From a bacterium BMS3Bbin10 (GTDB lineage Bacteria; Pseudomonadota; Alphaproteobacteria; Rhizobiales; Methyloligellaceae), in NCBI GenBank assembly GCA_002897995.1, contig BDTT01000131.1, positions 57,923-121,922 of the forward strand: a stretch of DNA of 64,000 nt, read 5' to 3'. The number at the start of each line of letters is the position of its first letter. The stretch's first letter is position 1. The position numbers and the translations under genes are program-made. Under the pieces are notes generated by a model. The model searched no databases. It worked only from the letters and a program-made list of their open reading frames with translations, and had not been told where the DNA came from. This document shows, one piece after another, positions 1-7,621 of the stretch.

Positions 1-756
1 GAACGCGGCTGCGAGGTCAAGGTGTTTGTCGACACCGCGCCGGTGATGGAAAAGCCCCTGGCGCAGAGTTCGGGCGCCGGGTGGCAGGGCAAACACACCA
101 ATCTGGTGTCGCGCGGCTTCGGCTCATGGCTGTTTCTGGGGTCGATCTTCACGACCGAAACGATTGCCCCCGATGAAGGCGAAAGCGATCATTGCGGCGC
201 CTGCCGCGCCTGTCTGGACATCTGTCCCACGGACGCCTTTCCCGCGCCTTACGAACTCGATGCCCGGCGCTGTATTTCCTATCTCACCATCGAACATCAG
301 GGGGCCATTGCCCTTGAATTCCGCGCCGCCATTGGCAATCGTATTTTCGGCTGCGACGACTGTCTCGCGGTCTGCCCGTGGAACAAGTTTGCGCGCGCCT
401 CGGCCGAGGCGCGGCTTGGCGCGCGGGCGGAAACCGACAACCCGCCGCTTGGGGATATGCTGATGCTCGACGACGCCGCTTTCAGAAGCCGCTTTGCCGG
501 AACCCCGGTCAAGCGCACGGGCCGCGACCGGTTCATTCGCAATGTGCTGATCGCCGCCGGCAATTCGGGGAACAAGAAACTGCTGCCCCGCGTCGAGCCC
601 CTGCTGGGCGACGCTTCGGCGCTGGTGCGCGCCATGGCCGTGTGGGCGGGTGCGCGGCTGATGGACAAGGAGCGGTTCGCCGCGGCGCGTGAGAGTCTGG
701 AGGGCCGGGAGCGCGATGCCCATGTGAAGGCTGAATGGCGGAGTGCGGGGCCATGA
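1..756 (+). CDS. queG: Epoxyqueuosine reductase QueG, C-terminal part (5' end outside window)
   Basis: QueG reduces epoxyqueuosine to queuosine in the wobble position of tRNA, using cobalamin and two 4Fe-4S clusters in the cytoplasm. The reading frame is open from base 1, so the N-terminal cobalamin region lies outside the window. Visible are the conserved [10 protein letters not shown] segment, the ferredoxin-like motif [12 protein letters not shown], the second cysteine set [11 protein letters not shown], and a C-terminal HEAT-like tail ([19 protein letters not shown]). The stop overlaps the start of the next gene as ATGA, which suggests translational coupling. The GTG at 22 lies inside the conserved domain and is not a start. 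Confidence 0.95.
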   Translation, partial: ERGCEVKVFVDTAPVMEKPLAQSSGAGWQGKHTNLVSRGFGSWLFLGSIFTTETIAPDEGESDHCGACRACLDICPTDAFPAPYELDARRCISYLTIEHQGAIALEFRAAIGNRIFGCDDCLAVCPWNKFARASAEARLGARAETDNPPLGDMLMLDDAAFRSRFAGTPVKRTGRDRFIRNVLIAAGNSGNKKLLPRVEPLLGDASALVRAMAVWAGARLMDKERFAAARESLEGRERDAHVKAEWRSAGP

Positions 757-1640
757 GCAGCCTTGTGTGTTTCGGTCTTGGATATACCGCGCAAGTCTTT
801 GCAGGGCGCATGGCGGCGCGGGGTTGGCGCGTGCATGGCACCGCCCGCAGCGCGGAGCAGGTTGGGGTTCTGCGCGCGCAGGGCTTCGAGATGAGCGTGT
901 TTACCGGCGAGACGCCGTCGAGTGAGGCGCGCGAGGCGCTTCGCCAGGCCACCCATGTGCTGGTGTCCGCCGCCCCGGGGAAAACCGGTGACCCGGTGCT
1001 TGCATGCCATGCGGGCGACCTGGACGGCGCGCAAAATCTGCAATGGATTGGCTATCTCTCAACCGTTGGCGTCTATGGCGATCATGGCGGGGCCCGGGTG
1101 GATGAGGGCACGCCCCTTAACCCCAAGAGCGAGCGTTCCGTGCTGCGGGTGGCGGCCGAGGAGGCGTGGGCGGAGTTTGGCGCGAATACGGGCAAAACGG
1201 TCCAGATATTCCGTCTGGCGGGCATCTACGGGCCGGGCCGGGGGCCGCTGGAGAAAGTGCGGCGGGGCAAGGCCAGGCGCATCGTCAAACCGGGCCAGGT
1301 CTTCAACCGGGTTCATGTGGAAGATATCGCAGGCGTGCTCGAAGCCTCACTTCTCAGGCCGAATGCCGGGGCCATTTACAATGTCACCGACAATGAACCC
1401 GCCCCGCCGCAGGATGTGATGGCCTATGCGGCGCAGGCGCTGGGTGTCGAAGCGCCGCCTGAAGTGGCGTTCGAGGACGCGGGCCTCAGCCCCATGGGCC
1501 GCAGTTTCTATGGCGAGAACAAGCAAGTCTCCAATGCGCGGATCAGGGACGAGCTTGGGGTGAAACTGGCCTATCCCACCTACCGCGAAGGGATTGCGGC
1601 CGAGGCGGCGGCGCTCGCGAAACGCTCAACTTCCAGCTAG
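753..1640 (+). CDS. NAD(P)-dependent epimerase/SDR-family protein (YeeZ-like)
   Basis: Protein of 295 residues with an N-terminal Rossmann fold: [11 protein letters not shown] gives the glycine-rich nucleotide loop, and the later motifs [11 protein letters not shown] and [10 protein letters not shown] are typical of extended short-chain dehydrogenases of the YeeZ/NAD-dependent epimerase type. The substrate is not known for this group. I chose the ATG at 753 because it overlaps the queG stop (ATGA); an in-frame ATG at 735 would sit inside queG. The 3' end overlaps the converging esterase gene by 15 bases. Cytoplasmic; no signal sequence is seen. Confidence 0.85.
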   Translation: MSSLVCFGLGYTAQVFAGRMAARGWRVHGTARSAEQVGVLRAQGFEMSVFTGETPSSEAREALRQATHVLVSAAPGKTGDPVLACHAGDLDGAQNLQWIGYLSTVGVYGDHGGARVDEGTPLNPKSERSVLRVAAEEAWAEFGANTGKTVQIFRLAGIYGPGRGPLEKVRRGKARRIVKPGQVFNRVHVEDIAGVLEASLLRPNAGAIYNVTDNEPAPPQDVMAYAAQALGVEAPPEVAFEDAGLSPMGRSFYGENKQVSNARIRDELGVKLAYPTYREGIAAEAAALAKRSTSS

Positions 1641-2441
1641 CTCCTTGTAAAGCCCATCGATGATGTCCAGCATCTTTTCGATGTCCCGCAGGCGCGAGAG
1701 CCGGTGATCGCCATCGCGGATCAGCTCCAGGGTGACGTTTTCGCCTTTGAGGATTCGGGTCAGTTTTTGCACATGCCGCCAGGGCACGTCCTGGTCCTTC
1801 ATGCCCTGGATGATGCGCACCGGGCAGGGCGGCGTGAAGGTCTCGCCGCCCAGCAGATGCGCGCGTCCATCCTCGATAAGGGTTCGGGAAATCCGGTAGG
1901 GTCCATCGCCATAGCGGGAGGGCCGGTCACGGAAGCCGCGCGTTTCGATCTCCTTGCGTTGCTCGGGAGTGAATTGTTTCCACATCAGCTCTTCGGTCAT
2001 GTCCCATGCCGGCGCGATGAGTACGGCGCCCGCAACCGGACAGATAGATCTGGTCAGTTCATCGCCGCGCGCCAGGGCGCGCAGGAGCAGCAGAACCAGC
2101 CACCCGCCCATGCTGGAGCCCACAAGAATCTGCGGGCCGCGCGCCGCTTCGCCAAGCACGGCGAGACTTTCCCCGAGCCATTGGCTTATGGTGCCGCCGG
2201 CGAATGCGCCGTCCGATTGCCCGTGGCCGGAATAATCGAACCGGAGCATGGACCGGCCCGATCGCGCGGCCCAATCGGCAATCGCGTTGACCTTGGTGGA
2301 GTTCATGTTCGATCTGAGCCCCGGGAACCAGACGAGACCGGGCTCTTCGGTGTCGCGGGCGGGCGTATTGTGATAGGCGATTTGAAGTGTTTCGCCGCGC
2401 CTGTCCTCGACAGCGATAAAGCTTGTATTTTTGTGGTTCAT
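1626..2441 (-). CDS. Alpha/beta hydrolase, ABHD10-like serine esterase
   Basis: Protein of 271 residues with an alpha/beta-hydrolase fold. The nucleophile elbow is VGSSMGGW, the oxyanion-side block FPGLRSNMNSTK and the RFDYSGHGQSDG motif precede it, and GMKDQDVPW plus DGDHRLSR supply the likely acid and histidine of the triad. The order and spacing of these blocks follow ABHD10 and its bacterial relatives, which hydrolyse acyl esters or thioesters. The start ATG at 2441 was chosen because the conserved fold begins soon after it; the same frame stays open to 3311 but that stretch is antisense to the glycosyltransferase. It is transcribed divergently from that gene with a 24-base gap. Confidence 0.85.
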   Translation of the reverse strand: MNHKNTSFIAVEDRRGETLQIAYHNTPARDTEEPGLVWFPGLRSNMNSTKVNAIADWAARSGRSMLRFDYSGHGQSDGAFAGGTISQWLGESLAVLGEAARGPQILVGSSMGGWLVLLLLRALARGDELTRSICPVAGAVLIAPAWDMTEELMWKQFTPEQRKEIETRGFRDRPSRYGDGPYRISRTLIEDGRAHLLGGETFTPPCPVRIIQGMKDQDVPWRHVQKLTRILKGENVTLELIRDGDHRLSRLRDIEKMLDIIDGLYKELAGS

Positions 2442-2465
2442 GACAAAAGACTCCAGCACCAGCAA

Positions 2466-3707
2466 ATGAATAGCATCATTCATGCCGCGAGCGTTCTCCA
2501 GATCATCCCGCGTCTCGATACGGGCGGGGCGGAACTGGCCACGGTCGAGATCACCGAGGCGCTGACGCGCGCGGGCGCGCGGGCTTTTGTCATGAGCGAA
2601 GGCGGGCGCATGGCCGATGATGTGACGCGCGCCGGCGGCGTGATTGTGCCGTTTGCCGCGGCGACCAAGAACCCGGCCCGGATGATCGCCAACGCGGTGC
2701 GCCTGGCGCGCTTTGTGCGCGATACCGGCGTCGACATCATTCATGCGCGCAGCCGCGCGCCGGCCTGGAGCGCATTGATGGCGGCGCGGGCGACGGGCAC
2801 GGCGTTCGTCACCACCTATCATGGCGCCTATGGCAATCGCGGGTTTCTCAAGCCGCTCTATAATTCGGTCATGGCGCGCGGCGATCTGGTGATCGCCAAC
2901 TCCAATTTCACCGGCGCCCTCGTTGCGGAGCGCCATGCAACGCCGCAGGCGCGCATCCGGGTGATTCAACGCGGCGTCGATCTTACGCGCTTCGACCCCG
3001 CCGCCATCGATGCCGGCCGGATTGCATCGCTGCGCAAGAAGTGGGGGGTCAATGACGGCGCCAGGATTGTGCTGCACCCCGCGCGGCTTACGGGCTGGAA
3101 AGGCCAGAGCGATGTCATCGACGCCGCCGCGCGGATTTTCCGCGCCGGAAGTACGGGCGAGGGCGCGGTGTTCATTCTCGCCGGCGACGCCCAGGGCCGC
3201 GCCGCCTATGTGAGCATGCTTGAGCGGCAGATCGCGAGCGATGGGCTGGAGGGCCGGGTCAGGCTTGTGGGCCATTGCGACGACATGGCGGCGGCCTATG
3301 CGGCGGCTCACGTCACGCTCATCGCGTCAACCGAGCCCGAAGCCTTCGGCCGCACCAGCGCCGAGGCGCAGGCCATGGGCTGCCCGGTCATCGTCACCCG
3401 GCAGGGGGCATCGCCAGAAACCCTGCTCACGGCCGCGCGCGATGGGGCCGAGGCGGCTACGGGCTGGATTGTTCCGGTGGCGGCCCCGGCGGCGCTGGCC
3501 AACGCCATCGCGGAGGCGCTGTCCCTGTCTCACCGCGATCGCGCGGCGATGGCGGCGCGTGCGCGTGCGCTTGTGTCGGAAAGGTTTTCCTCCGAAGAGA
3601 TGAAGCGGCAAACCCTCGCCGTTTACGACGAATGCCTCCGCTCGGCGCTTGTCACCGCCTTCGATGATGCGGGCGATGACGCGGGTGCTCCCGCGAGCCG
3701 AAGATAA
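2466..3707 (+). CDS. Glycosyltransferase family 4 (GT-B fold)
   Basis: Protein of 413 residues. The N-terminal half has the donor/acceptor loop IIPRLDTGGAE typical of GT4 enzymes; the C-terminal half has LHPARLTGWKGQ and the E-x7-E signature in TEPEAFGRTSAEAQAMGCPVI, which binds the nucleotide-sugar. It probably transfers a hexose to a cell-surface glycan or lipid; the acceptor cannot be read from sequence. The ATG at 2466 starts just before the conserved first strand. It stands alone, divergent from the esterase and followed by the infC leader. No transmembrane segment is obvious, so it is likely peripheral at the inner face of the membrane. Confidence 0.9.
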   Translation: MNSIIHAASVLQIIPRLDTGGAELATVEITEALTRAGARAFVMSEGGRMADDVTRAGGVIVPFAAATKNPARMIANAVRLARFVRDTGVDIIHARSRAPAWSALMAARATGTAFVTTYHGAYGNRGFLKPLYNSVMARGDLVIANSNFTGALVAERHATPQARIRVIQRGVDLTRFDPAAIDAGRIASLRKKWGVNDGARIVLHPARLTGWKGQSDVIDAAARIFRAGSTGEGAVFILAGDAQGRAAYVSMLERQIASDGLEGRVRLVGHCDDMAAAYAAAHVTLIASTEPEAFGRTSAEAQAMGCPVIVTRQGASPETLLTAARDGAEAATGWIVPVAAPAALANAIAEALSLSHRDRAAMAARARALVSERFSSEEMKRQTLAVYDECLRSALVTAFDDAGDDAGAPASRR

Positions 3708-3832
3708 ATCATGCGACTTCAGCTTGACTTCGCCGGGCTTCTTTTCGATTCTATACGCGGTGCGCCGAACCGCGGTCTGAAAAATCCGGTGACGCGCCTC
3801 ATTGGTATTGACAAATAGAAGGAGAAAGTCAC

Positions 3833-4375
3833 ATCGCACGCCGACCGATCAGGGCAAGACCAACACCCACACGCAAGGGGCCTCGCGCAAACGCTGATAT
3901 CGACGCCCCTGAAGTTCAACTCATAGACGCAGAAGGCGACAATCACGGCACCGTCGCGATAGAGGCGGCCTTGGAGATGGCTGACGAATCCGGGCTCGAC
4001 CTCGTCGAGATCGCGCCGAATTCCGCGCCGCCCGTCTGCAAGATTCTCGATCTTGGAAAATACAAATACGAGGCCCAGAAGAAGGCCAATGAGGCGCGCA
4101 AGAAGCAGAAGACCGTCGATGTCAAGGAAATCAAGATGCGCCCCAACATCGATACTCACGATTATGACGTGAAGATGCGCAATATGCGCCGCTTTTTCGA
4201 TCAGGGCGACAAGGTCAAGGTGACGCTTCGTTTCAGGGGCCGGGAGATGGCCCATCAGGACCTCGGCGTTAAACTGCTCCAGCGCGTCAAATCCGAGATC
4301 GATGAAATCGCCAAGGTGGAATCGGAACCCAAGCTGGAAGGCCGGCAGATGGTTATGGTGCTCGCACCCAGATAG
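3833..4375 (+). CDS. infC: Translation initiation factor IF-3, starting at a rare ATC codon
   Basis: IF-3 binds the 30S subunit and checks start-codon pairing. The product (180 residues) has the N-domain ([26 protein letters not shown]), the lysine-rich linker helix ([15 protein letters not shown]) and the C-domain ending [10 protein letters not shown]. There is no ATG, GTG or TTG at the right place. The conserved [10 protein letters not shown] segment begins with ATC at 3833, eight bases after an AAGGAG ribosome site (3819-3824). Rare infC starts let IF-3 repress its own translation in E. coli. The first in-frame ATG (3971) would remove most of the N-domain, so I reject it. The ribosomal protein genes rpmI and rplT lie 1.5 kb downstream. 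Confidence 0.93.
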   Translation: MARRPIRARPTPTRKGPRANADIDAPEVQLIDAEGDNHGTVAIEAALEMADESGLDLVEIAPNSAPPVCKILDLGKYKYEAQKKANEARKKQKTVDVKEIKMRPNIDTHDYDVKMRNMRRFFDQGDKVKVTLRFRGREMAHQDLGVKLLQRVKSEIDEIAKVESEPKLEGRQMVMVLAPR

Positions 4376-4588
4376 GCCGGACGGGCCGGGGGCCCGAACA
4401 GAAATGTCTCAGCGGCTTTCGCACATTCGAAGGCCCGCATCCGCCGAAGGCCCGCGTCCGCATCGCCGGGGTCCGCGGCGCAAGACTGGAAATCATCAAT
4501 TCCGCAATGCCGTCCGCGGGAGGGCGGCCGGTTAGCGCTGGTCGGCGGGACCGGGAAAATACGGATTAGAACCGGGGGGAGCAAGCAC

Positions 4589-5311
4589 ATGGTCGATAGT
4601 GGCGACACGGCGTGAATTCTGACATCGACCGCGCTGGTTCTGTTCATGACGCTTCCCGGTCTTGCCTTGTTTTATGGCGGGCTGGTCCAGTCGAAAAACA
4701 TCCTGTCCGTATTGATGCAATGCGCCGCCATCGCGTGCCTTGCCCCGGTCCTGTGGATCGTGGCCGGCTACTCTCTGGCCTTCTCCCAGGGCAACGCCCT
4801 GATTGGCGGGCTCTCAAAGGCGTTTCTTATCGGCGTAACGCGGGGCAGCGTCGCCGGCGGCACGAAGATCCCCGAAACGCTGTTCATCATGTTCCAGATG
4901 ACATTCGCCATCATCACCCCGGCGCTGATTGTCGGCGCCTATGTGGAACGCATCAAATTCTCCGCGGTCATGCTGTTTTCCGGCGCCGTCGCATCGCTGG
5001 TATGGATGGTGATCGAATGGATCAAATTCGGCAAGCCGAGCCTTGTGGGTCTCGTCACGGGCACCATAGCCGGGCTGGCGACGATTACGCCCGCATCGGG
5101 TTTCGTTGGGCCGGCGGGGGGTATCTTCCTCGGGCTTGCCGGGGGTTTTCTGTGCTACTACGCCGTCGATCTGGTCAAGAGCCGCTTCAGACTGGACGAT
5201 TCGCTGGACGTCCTGGCGGTGCAGGGCGTGTGCGGCCTTCGGGTCAGCGAGGACGAGACGACCGAGGGTCTCGATTTCACTTCCCATGGCGGGAAGGGCT
5301 ATCATTTCTAG
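4589..5311 (+). pseudogene. amt: Ammonium transporter Amt, broken (nonsense codon plus two in-frame deletions)
   Basis: Read from the ATG at 4589 the product begins MVDSGDTA and then meets TGA at 4613, where Amt proteins have Trp; the frame then continues ILTSTALVLFMTLPG, a classic first helix. Two stretches are missing in frame. FSAVMLFS runs directly into GAVASLVWMVIEW, losing roughly 100 residues (helices about 4-7, with the Asp and first pore His). DVLAVQGVCG runs directly into LRVSEDETTEG, losing about 70 residues (last helices). The second twin-His position (VHG in AmtB) reads VQG. A channel made from this would lack both pore histidines. The partner gene glnK, 30 bases on, is intact. 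Assembly error is possible. Confidence 0.85.
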
Positions 5312-5341
5312 GATCGTTATTTCAAAAAGGGCCGCAAGGAC

Positions 5342-5680
5342 ATGAAGTGGATTGTAGCAATCATCCAGCCGCACCGTCTCGATGCGGTCCGTGACGCGCT
5401 GAACGATGTCGGTATTCATGGACTGACGGTGTCCGAGGTTCGCGGCTATGGCCGCCAGAAGGGGCAGACCGAAATCTATCGCGGCGCGGAGTATGAAATC
5501 TCCTATCTGCCCAAGCTGAAACTGGAACTCGCCGTCGCCAGCGCGGACGCCGCCAAGACCATTGACGCGATCCAGGGCGCGGCGAAAACCGGCAAAATCG
5601 GCGATGGCAAGGTTTTCGTCCTCGATCTGAAATCGGCGATGCGCATCCGCACCGGCGAAACGGGGTCGGACGCGCTCTGA
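5342..5680 (+). CDS. glnK: Nitrogen regulatory protein P-II (GlnK type)
   Basis: P-II proteins sense 2-oxoglutarate, ATP/ADP and glutamine status, and GlnK blocks the ammonium channel AmtB. The 112-residue product is full length. It has the T-loop with the uridylylation tyrosine (EIYRGAEYEI, Tyr51) and the B-loop TGKIGDGKVFV, and it ends in the usual MRIRTGETG. The unusual N-terminus MKWIVAII replaces the common MKKIEAII. It follows the broken amt gene, whereas glnK usually precedes amtB, and a second complete amt elsewhere would be needed for the usual partnership. An AAGGA ribosome site lies just before the ATG. Confidence 0.95.
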   Translation: MKWIVAIIQPHRLDAVRDALNDVGIHGLTVSEVRGYGRQKGQTEIYRGAEYEISYLPKLKLELAVASADAAKTIDAIQGAAKTGKIGDGKVFVLDLKSAMRIRTGETGSDAL

Positions 5681-5840
5681 TATATTTCGCGCTGATTGGC
5701 TTTGCGCCGCCTTGTCACGCCGCGCGTTCCACCCTATAACCCGCCCACACGAATGGTCCGGCCAAGGCATGCCGAGGCGATTCGAAATGCTTGAGGCGCG
5801 CTCTTGATGCGCCTTCTTATATTTTCAGGAGACAAGCAAA

Positions 5841-6038
5841 ATGCCCAAGCTCAAGACCAAGAGCGGTGCGAAAAAGCGCTTCAAACTGACCGGAACCGGC
5901 AAGGTTCGCGGTCAGCAGGCCGGCAAGCAGCACGGCATGATCAAGCGCTCCAACAAATTCATCCGCAATGCGCGCGGCACCACCATCCTCTCGTCCCAGG
6001 ACCAGAAGATCGTGAAGCAGTTTCTGCCCTACGGCTAA
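5841..6038 (+). CDS. rpmI: 50S ribosomal protein L35
   Basis: A 65-residue basic protein beginning [14 protein letters not shown] and ending IVKQFLPYG, full length for L35. It is part of the large ribosomal subunit. A CAGGAG ribosome site precedes the ATG. It forms the conserved rpmI-rplT-pheST block; the IF-3 gene that usually leads this block is separated here by the amt-glnK insertion. A small AGGCGC/GCGCCT hairpin (5794-5814) in its leader could be a remnant of translational control, but this is weak. Confidence 0.98.
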   Translation: MPKLKTKSGAKKRFKLTGTGKVRGQQAGKQHGMIKRSNKFIRNARGTTILSSQDQKIVKQFLPYG

Positions 6039-6091
6039 CGCCCGCCGGCAGACCCGCGAACCTGAGTTTTCCGGATTAAAGGAGCACCGCA

Positions 6092-6451
6092 ATGTCACGT
6101 GTCAAACGCGGCGTCACAACCCACGCCCGCCACCGCAAGATTATCAAGGCCGCCAAGGGCTATTATGGCCGCCGCAAGAACACCTTCCGCGCCGCCAACC
6201 AGGCGGTCGAGAAGGCCGGGCAATATGCCTATCGCGACCGCAAGGTAAGAAAGCGCAATTTCCGCGCGCTGTGGATTCAGCGCATCAACGCCGCGGCGCG
6301 CGAGCACGGGCTGACCTATGGCCGGTTCATCGACGGGCTGAACAAGGCCGGCGTCGAGATCGACCGCAAGGTGCTGGCCGACTTGGCAGTGCGCGACGCG
6401 GATGGTTTCAAGGCGCTGGTCGATCAGGCCTCCGCCGCCGTCAAGTCGTGA
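6092..6451 (+). CDS. rplT: 50S ribosomal protein L20
   Basis: A 119-residue protein with the standard L20 start [17 protein letters not shown] and core [20 protein letters not shown], and [18 protein letters not shown] in the globular part. L20 is needed for early assembly of the 50S subunit and represses its own operon in E. coli. An AAGGAGC ribosome site lies upstream. Its stop overlaps the GTG start of pheS (GTGA at 6448-6451), so the two are probably translationally coupled. Confidence 0.98.
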   Translation: MSRVKRGVTTHARHRKIIKAAKGYYGRRKNTFRAANQAVEKAGQYAYRDRKVRKRNFRALWIQRINAAAREHGLTYGRFIDGLNKAGVEIDRKVLADLAVRDADGFKALVDQASAAVKS

Positions 6452-7536
6452 CCTCAGGCAAATTCGAGCAACTTGAACGCGAGCTTCTGGACGCCGTCGC
6501 GGCGGCCAGCGATCTGGTGTCCCTGGACGATGTGCGCGTGGCGGCGCTCGGGAAAAAGGGCCGCGTCTCCGAGCTCATGAAGGGGCTCGGGGCATTGCCG
6601 CCCGAAGAGCGCAGGGAATTCGGGCAGGCGGTCAACGGCCTCAAGGAACGCGTCGCAGAGGCGCTGGCCCGGCGCAAGGATGCATTGCGCGAGGCGGAAC
6701 TCTCCGCGCGCCTTACGAGCGAACAGGCCGACATTACGCTTCCCCCCCGCGCACGGGGCTTGTCCGAGGGGCGCATTCACCCGGTTGCCCAGGTGATGGA
6801 CGAGATCACCGAGATTTTCGCCGATATGGGCTTTGCCATCGCCGAGGGTCCGGACATCGAGACCGACTATCACAATTTTACCGCCCTCAATATTCCGCCC
6901 GAACATCCCGCCCGCCAGGAACATGACACCTTCTATTTCAACGAGCGCGCCGACGGGTCCCGCGCGGTTCTGAGAACCCATACCAGCCCGGTGCAGATAC
7001 GCACCATGGAACAGACCGAGCCGCCGGTGCGCATCATCGCGCCGGGGCGCGTCTATCGCTGCGATTCCGATCAGACCCACACACCCATGTTCCACCAGGT
7101 GGAAGCGCTGGTGATCGACGAAGAGACCCATATGGGGCATCTCAAATGGGCGCTTGAGTCATTCTGCAAGGCGTTTTTCGAGGTCGATGAGGTGAAGATG
7201 CGCTTCCGCGCCAGCCATTTCCCCTTCACCGAGCCCTCCATGGAAGTGGATATCGGCTACGCCAAAGTGGGCGATGAAATCCGCATCGGCGAGGGCGATG
7301 AGTGGCTGGAAATTCTCGGCTGCGGCATGGTGCACCCCAATGTGCTGCGCAATGTGGGCTATGACCCCGACAAGGTGCAGGGCTTCGCCTTCGGCGTCGG
7401 CATCGACCGCATCGCCATGCTGAAATACGGCATGCCGGACTTGCGCGCCTTCTTCGGCGCGGACCTGCGCTGGCTCCGCCACTACGGCTTCGGCGTGCTC
7501 GACGTCCCGACGCTGGCGCGGGGGATGAGTTTATGA
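6448..7536 (+). CDS. pheS: Phenylalanyl-tRNA synthetase alpha subunit
   Basis: Class II synthetase alpha chain of 362 residues, the usual length. It has an N-terminal coiled-coil domain ([18 protein letters not shown]), motif 2 around [12 protein letters not shown] and [21 protein letters not shown], the phenylalanine-pocket region, and motif 3 in [19 protein letters not shown]. It forms an alpha2-beta2 enzyme with PheT in the cytoplasm. I chose the GTG start at 6448 because it overlaps the rplT stop and gives the expected N-terminus; the same frame remains open upstream within rplT without meaning. Confidence 0.97.
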   Translation: MTSGKFEQLERELLDAVAAASDLVSLDDVRVAALGKKGRVSELMKGLGALPPEERREFGQAVNGLKERVAEALARRKDALREAELSARLTSEQADITLPPRARGLSEGRIHPVAQVMDEITEIFADMGFAIAEGPDIETDYHNFTALNIPPEHPARQEHDTFYFNERADGSRAVLRTHTSPVQIRTMEQTEPPVRIIAPGRVYRCDSDQTHTPMFHQVEALVIDEETHMGHLKWALESFCKAFFEVDEVKMRFRASHFPFTEPSMEVDIGYAKVGDEIRIGEGDEWLEILGCGMVHPNVLRNVGYDPDKVQGFAFGVGIDRIAMLKYGMPDLRAFFGADLRWLRHYGFGVLDVPTLARGMSL

Positions 7537-7575
7537 GCAGGCGATTTAATACTCCCTCCCTTGCCCCCCTCCCTA

Positions 7576-7598
7576 CCCTCCCCCACAAGGGGGGAGGG
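7576..7598. repeat. GC-rich intergenic hairpin between pheS and pheT
   Basis: CCCTCCCCC at 7576-7584 pairs with GGGGGAGGG at 7590-7598 around a short loop. It sits in the 85-base gap between two genes that are usually adjacent. No run of T follows, so it is not a standard terminator; a small dispersed repeat or an mRNA-stabilising hairpin is more likely. Confidence 0.6.
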
Positions 7599-7621
7599 AT
7601 GAATTCGAGCGAGCGCCTCCA

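Noticed and set aside
1626..3311. 561-codon minus-strand frame as one long protein
   Set aside because: Only the part up to 2441 has hydrolase motifs; the rest is antisense to a clear glycosyltransferase and has the composition of a shadow frame.
4613..4615. TGA in amt as a recoded Trp or selenocysteine codon
   Set aside because: Many other genes here use TGA as stop, no SECIS-like hairpin is evident, and the gene has other large defects.
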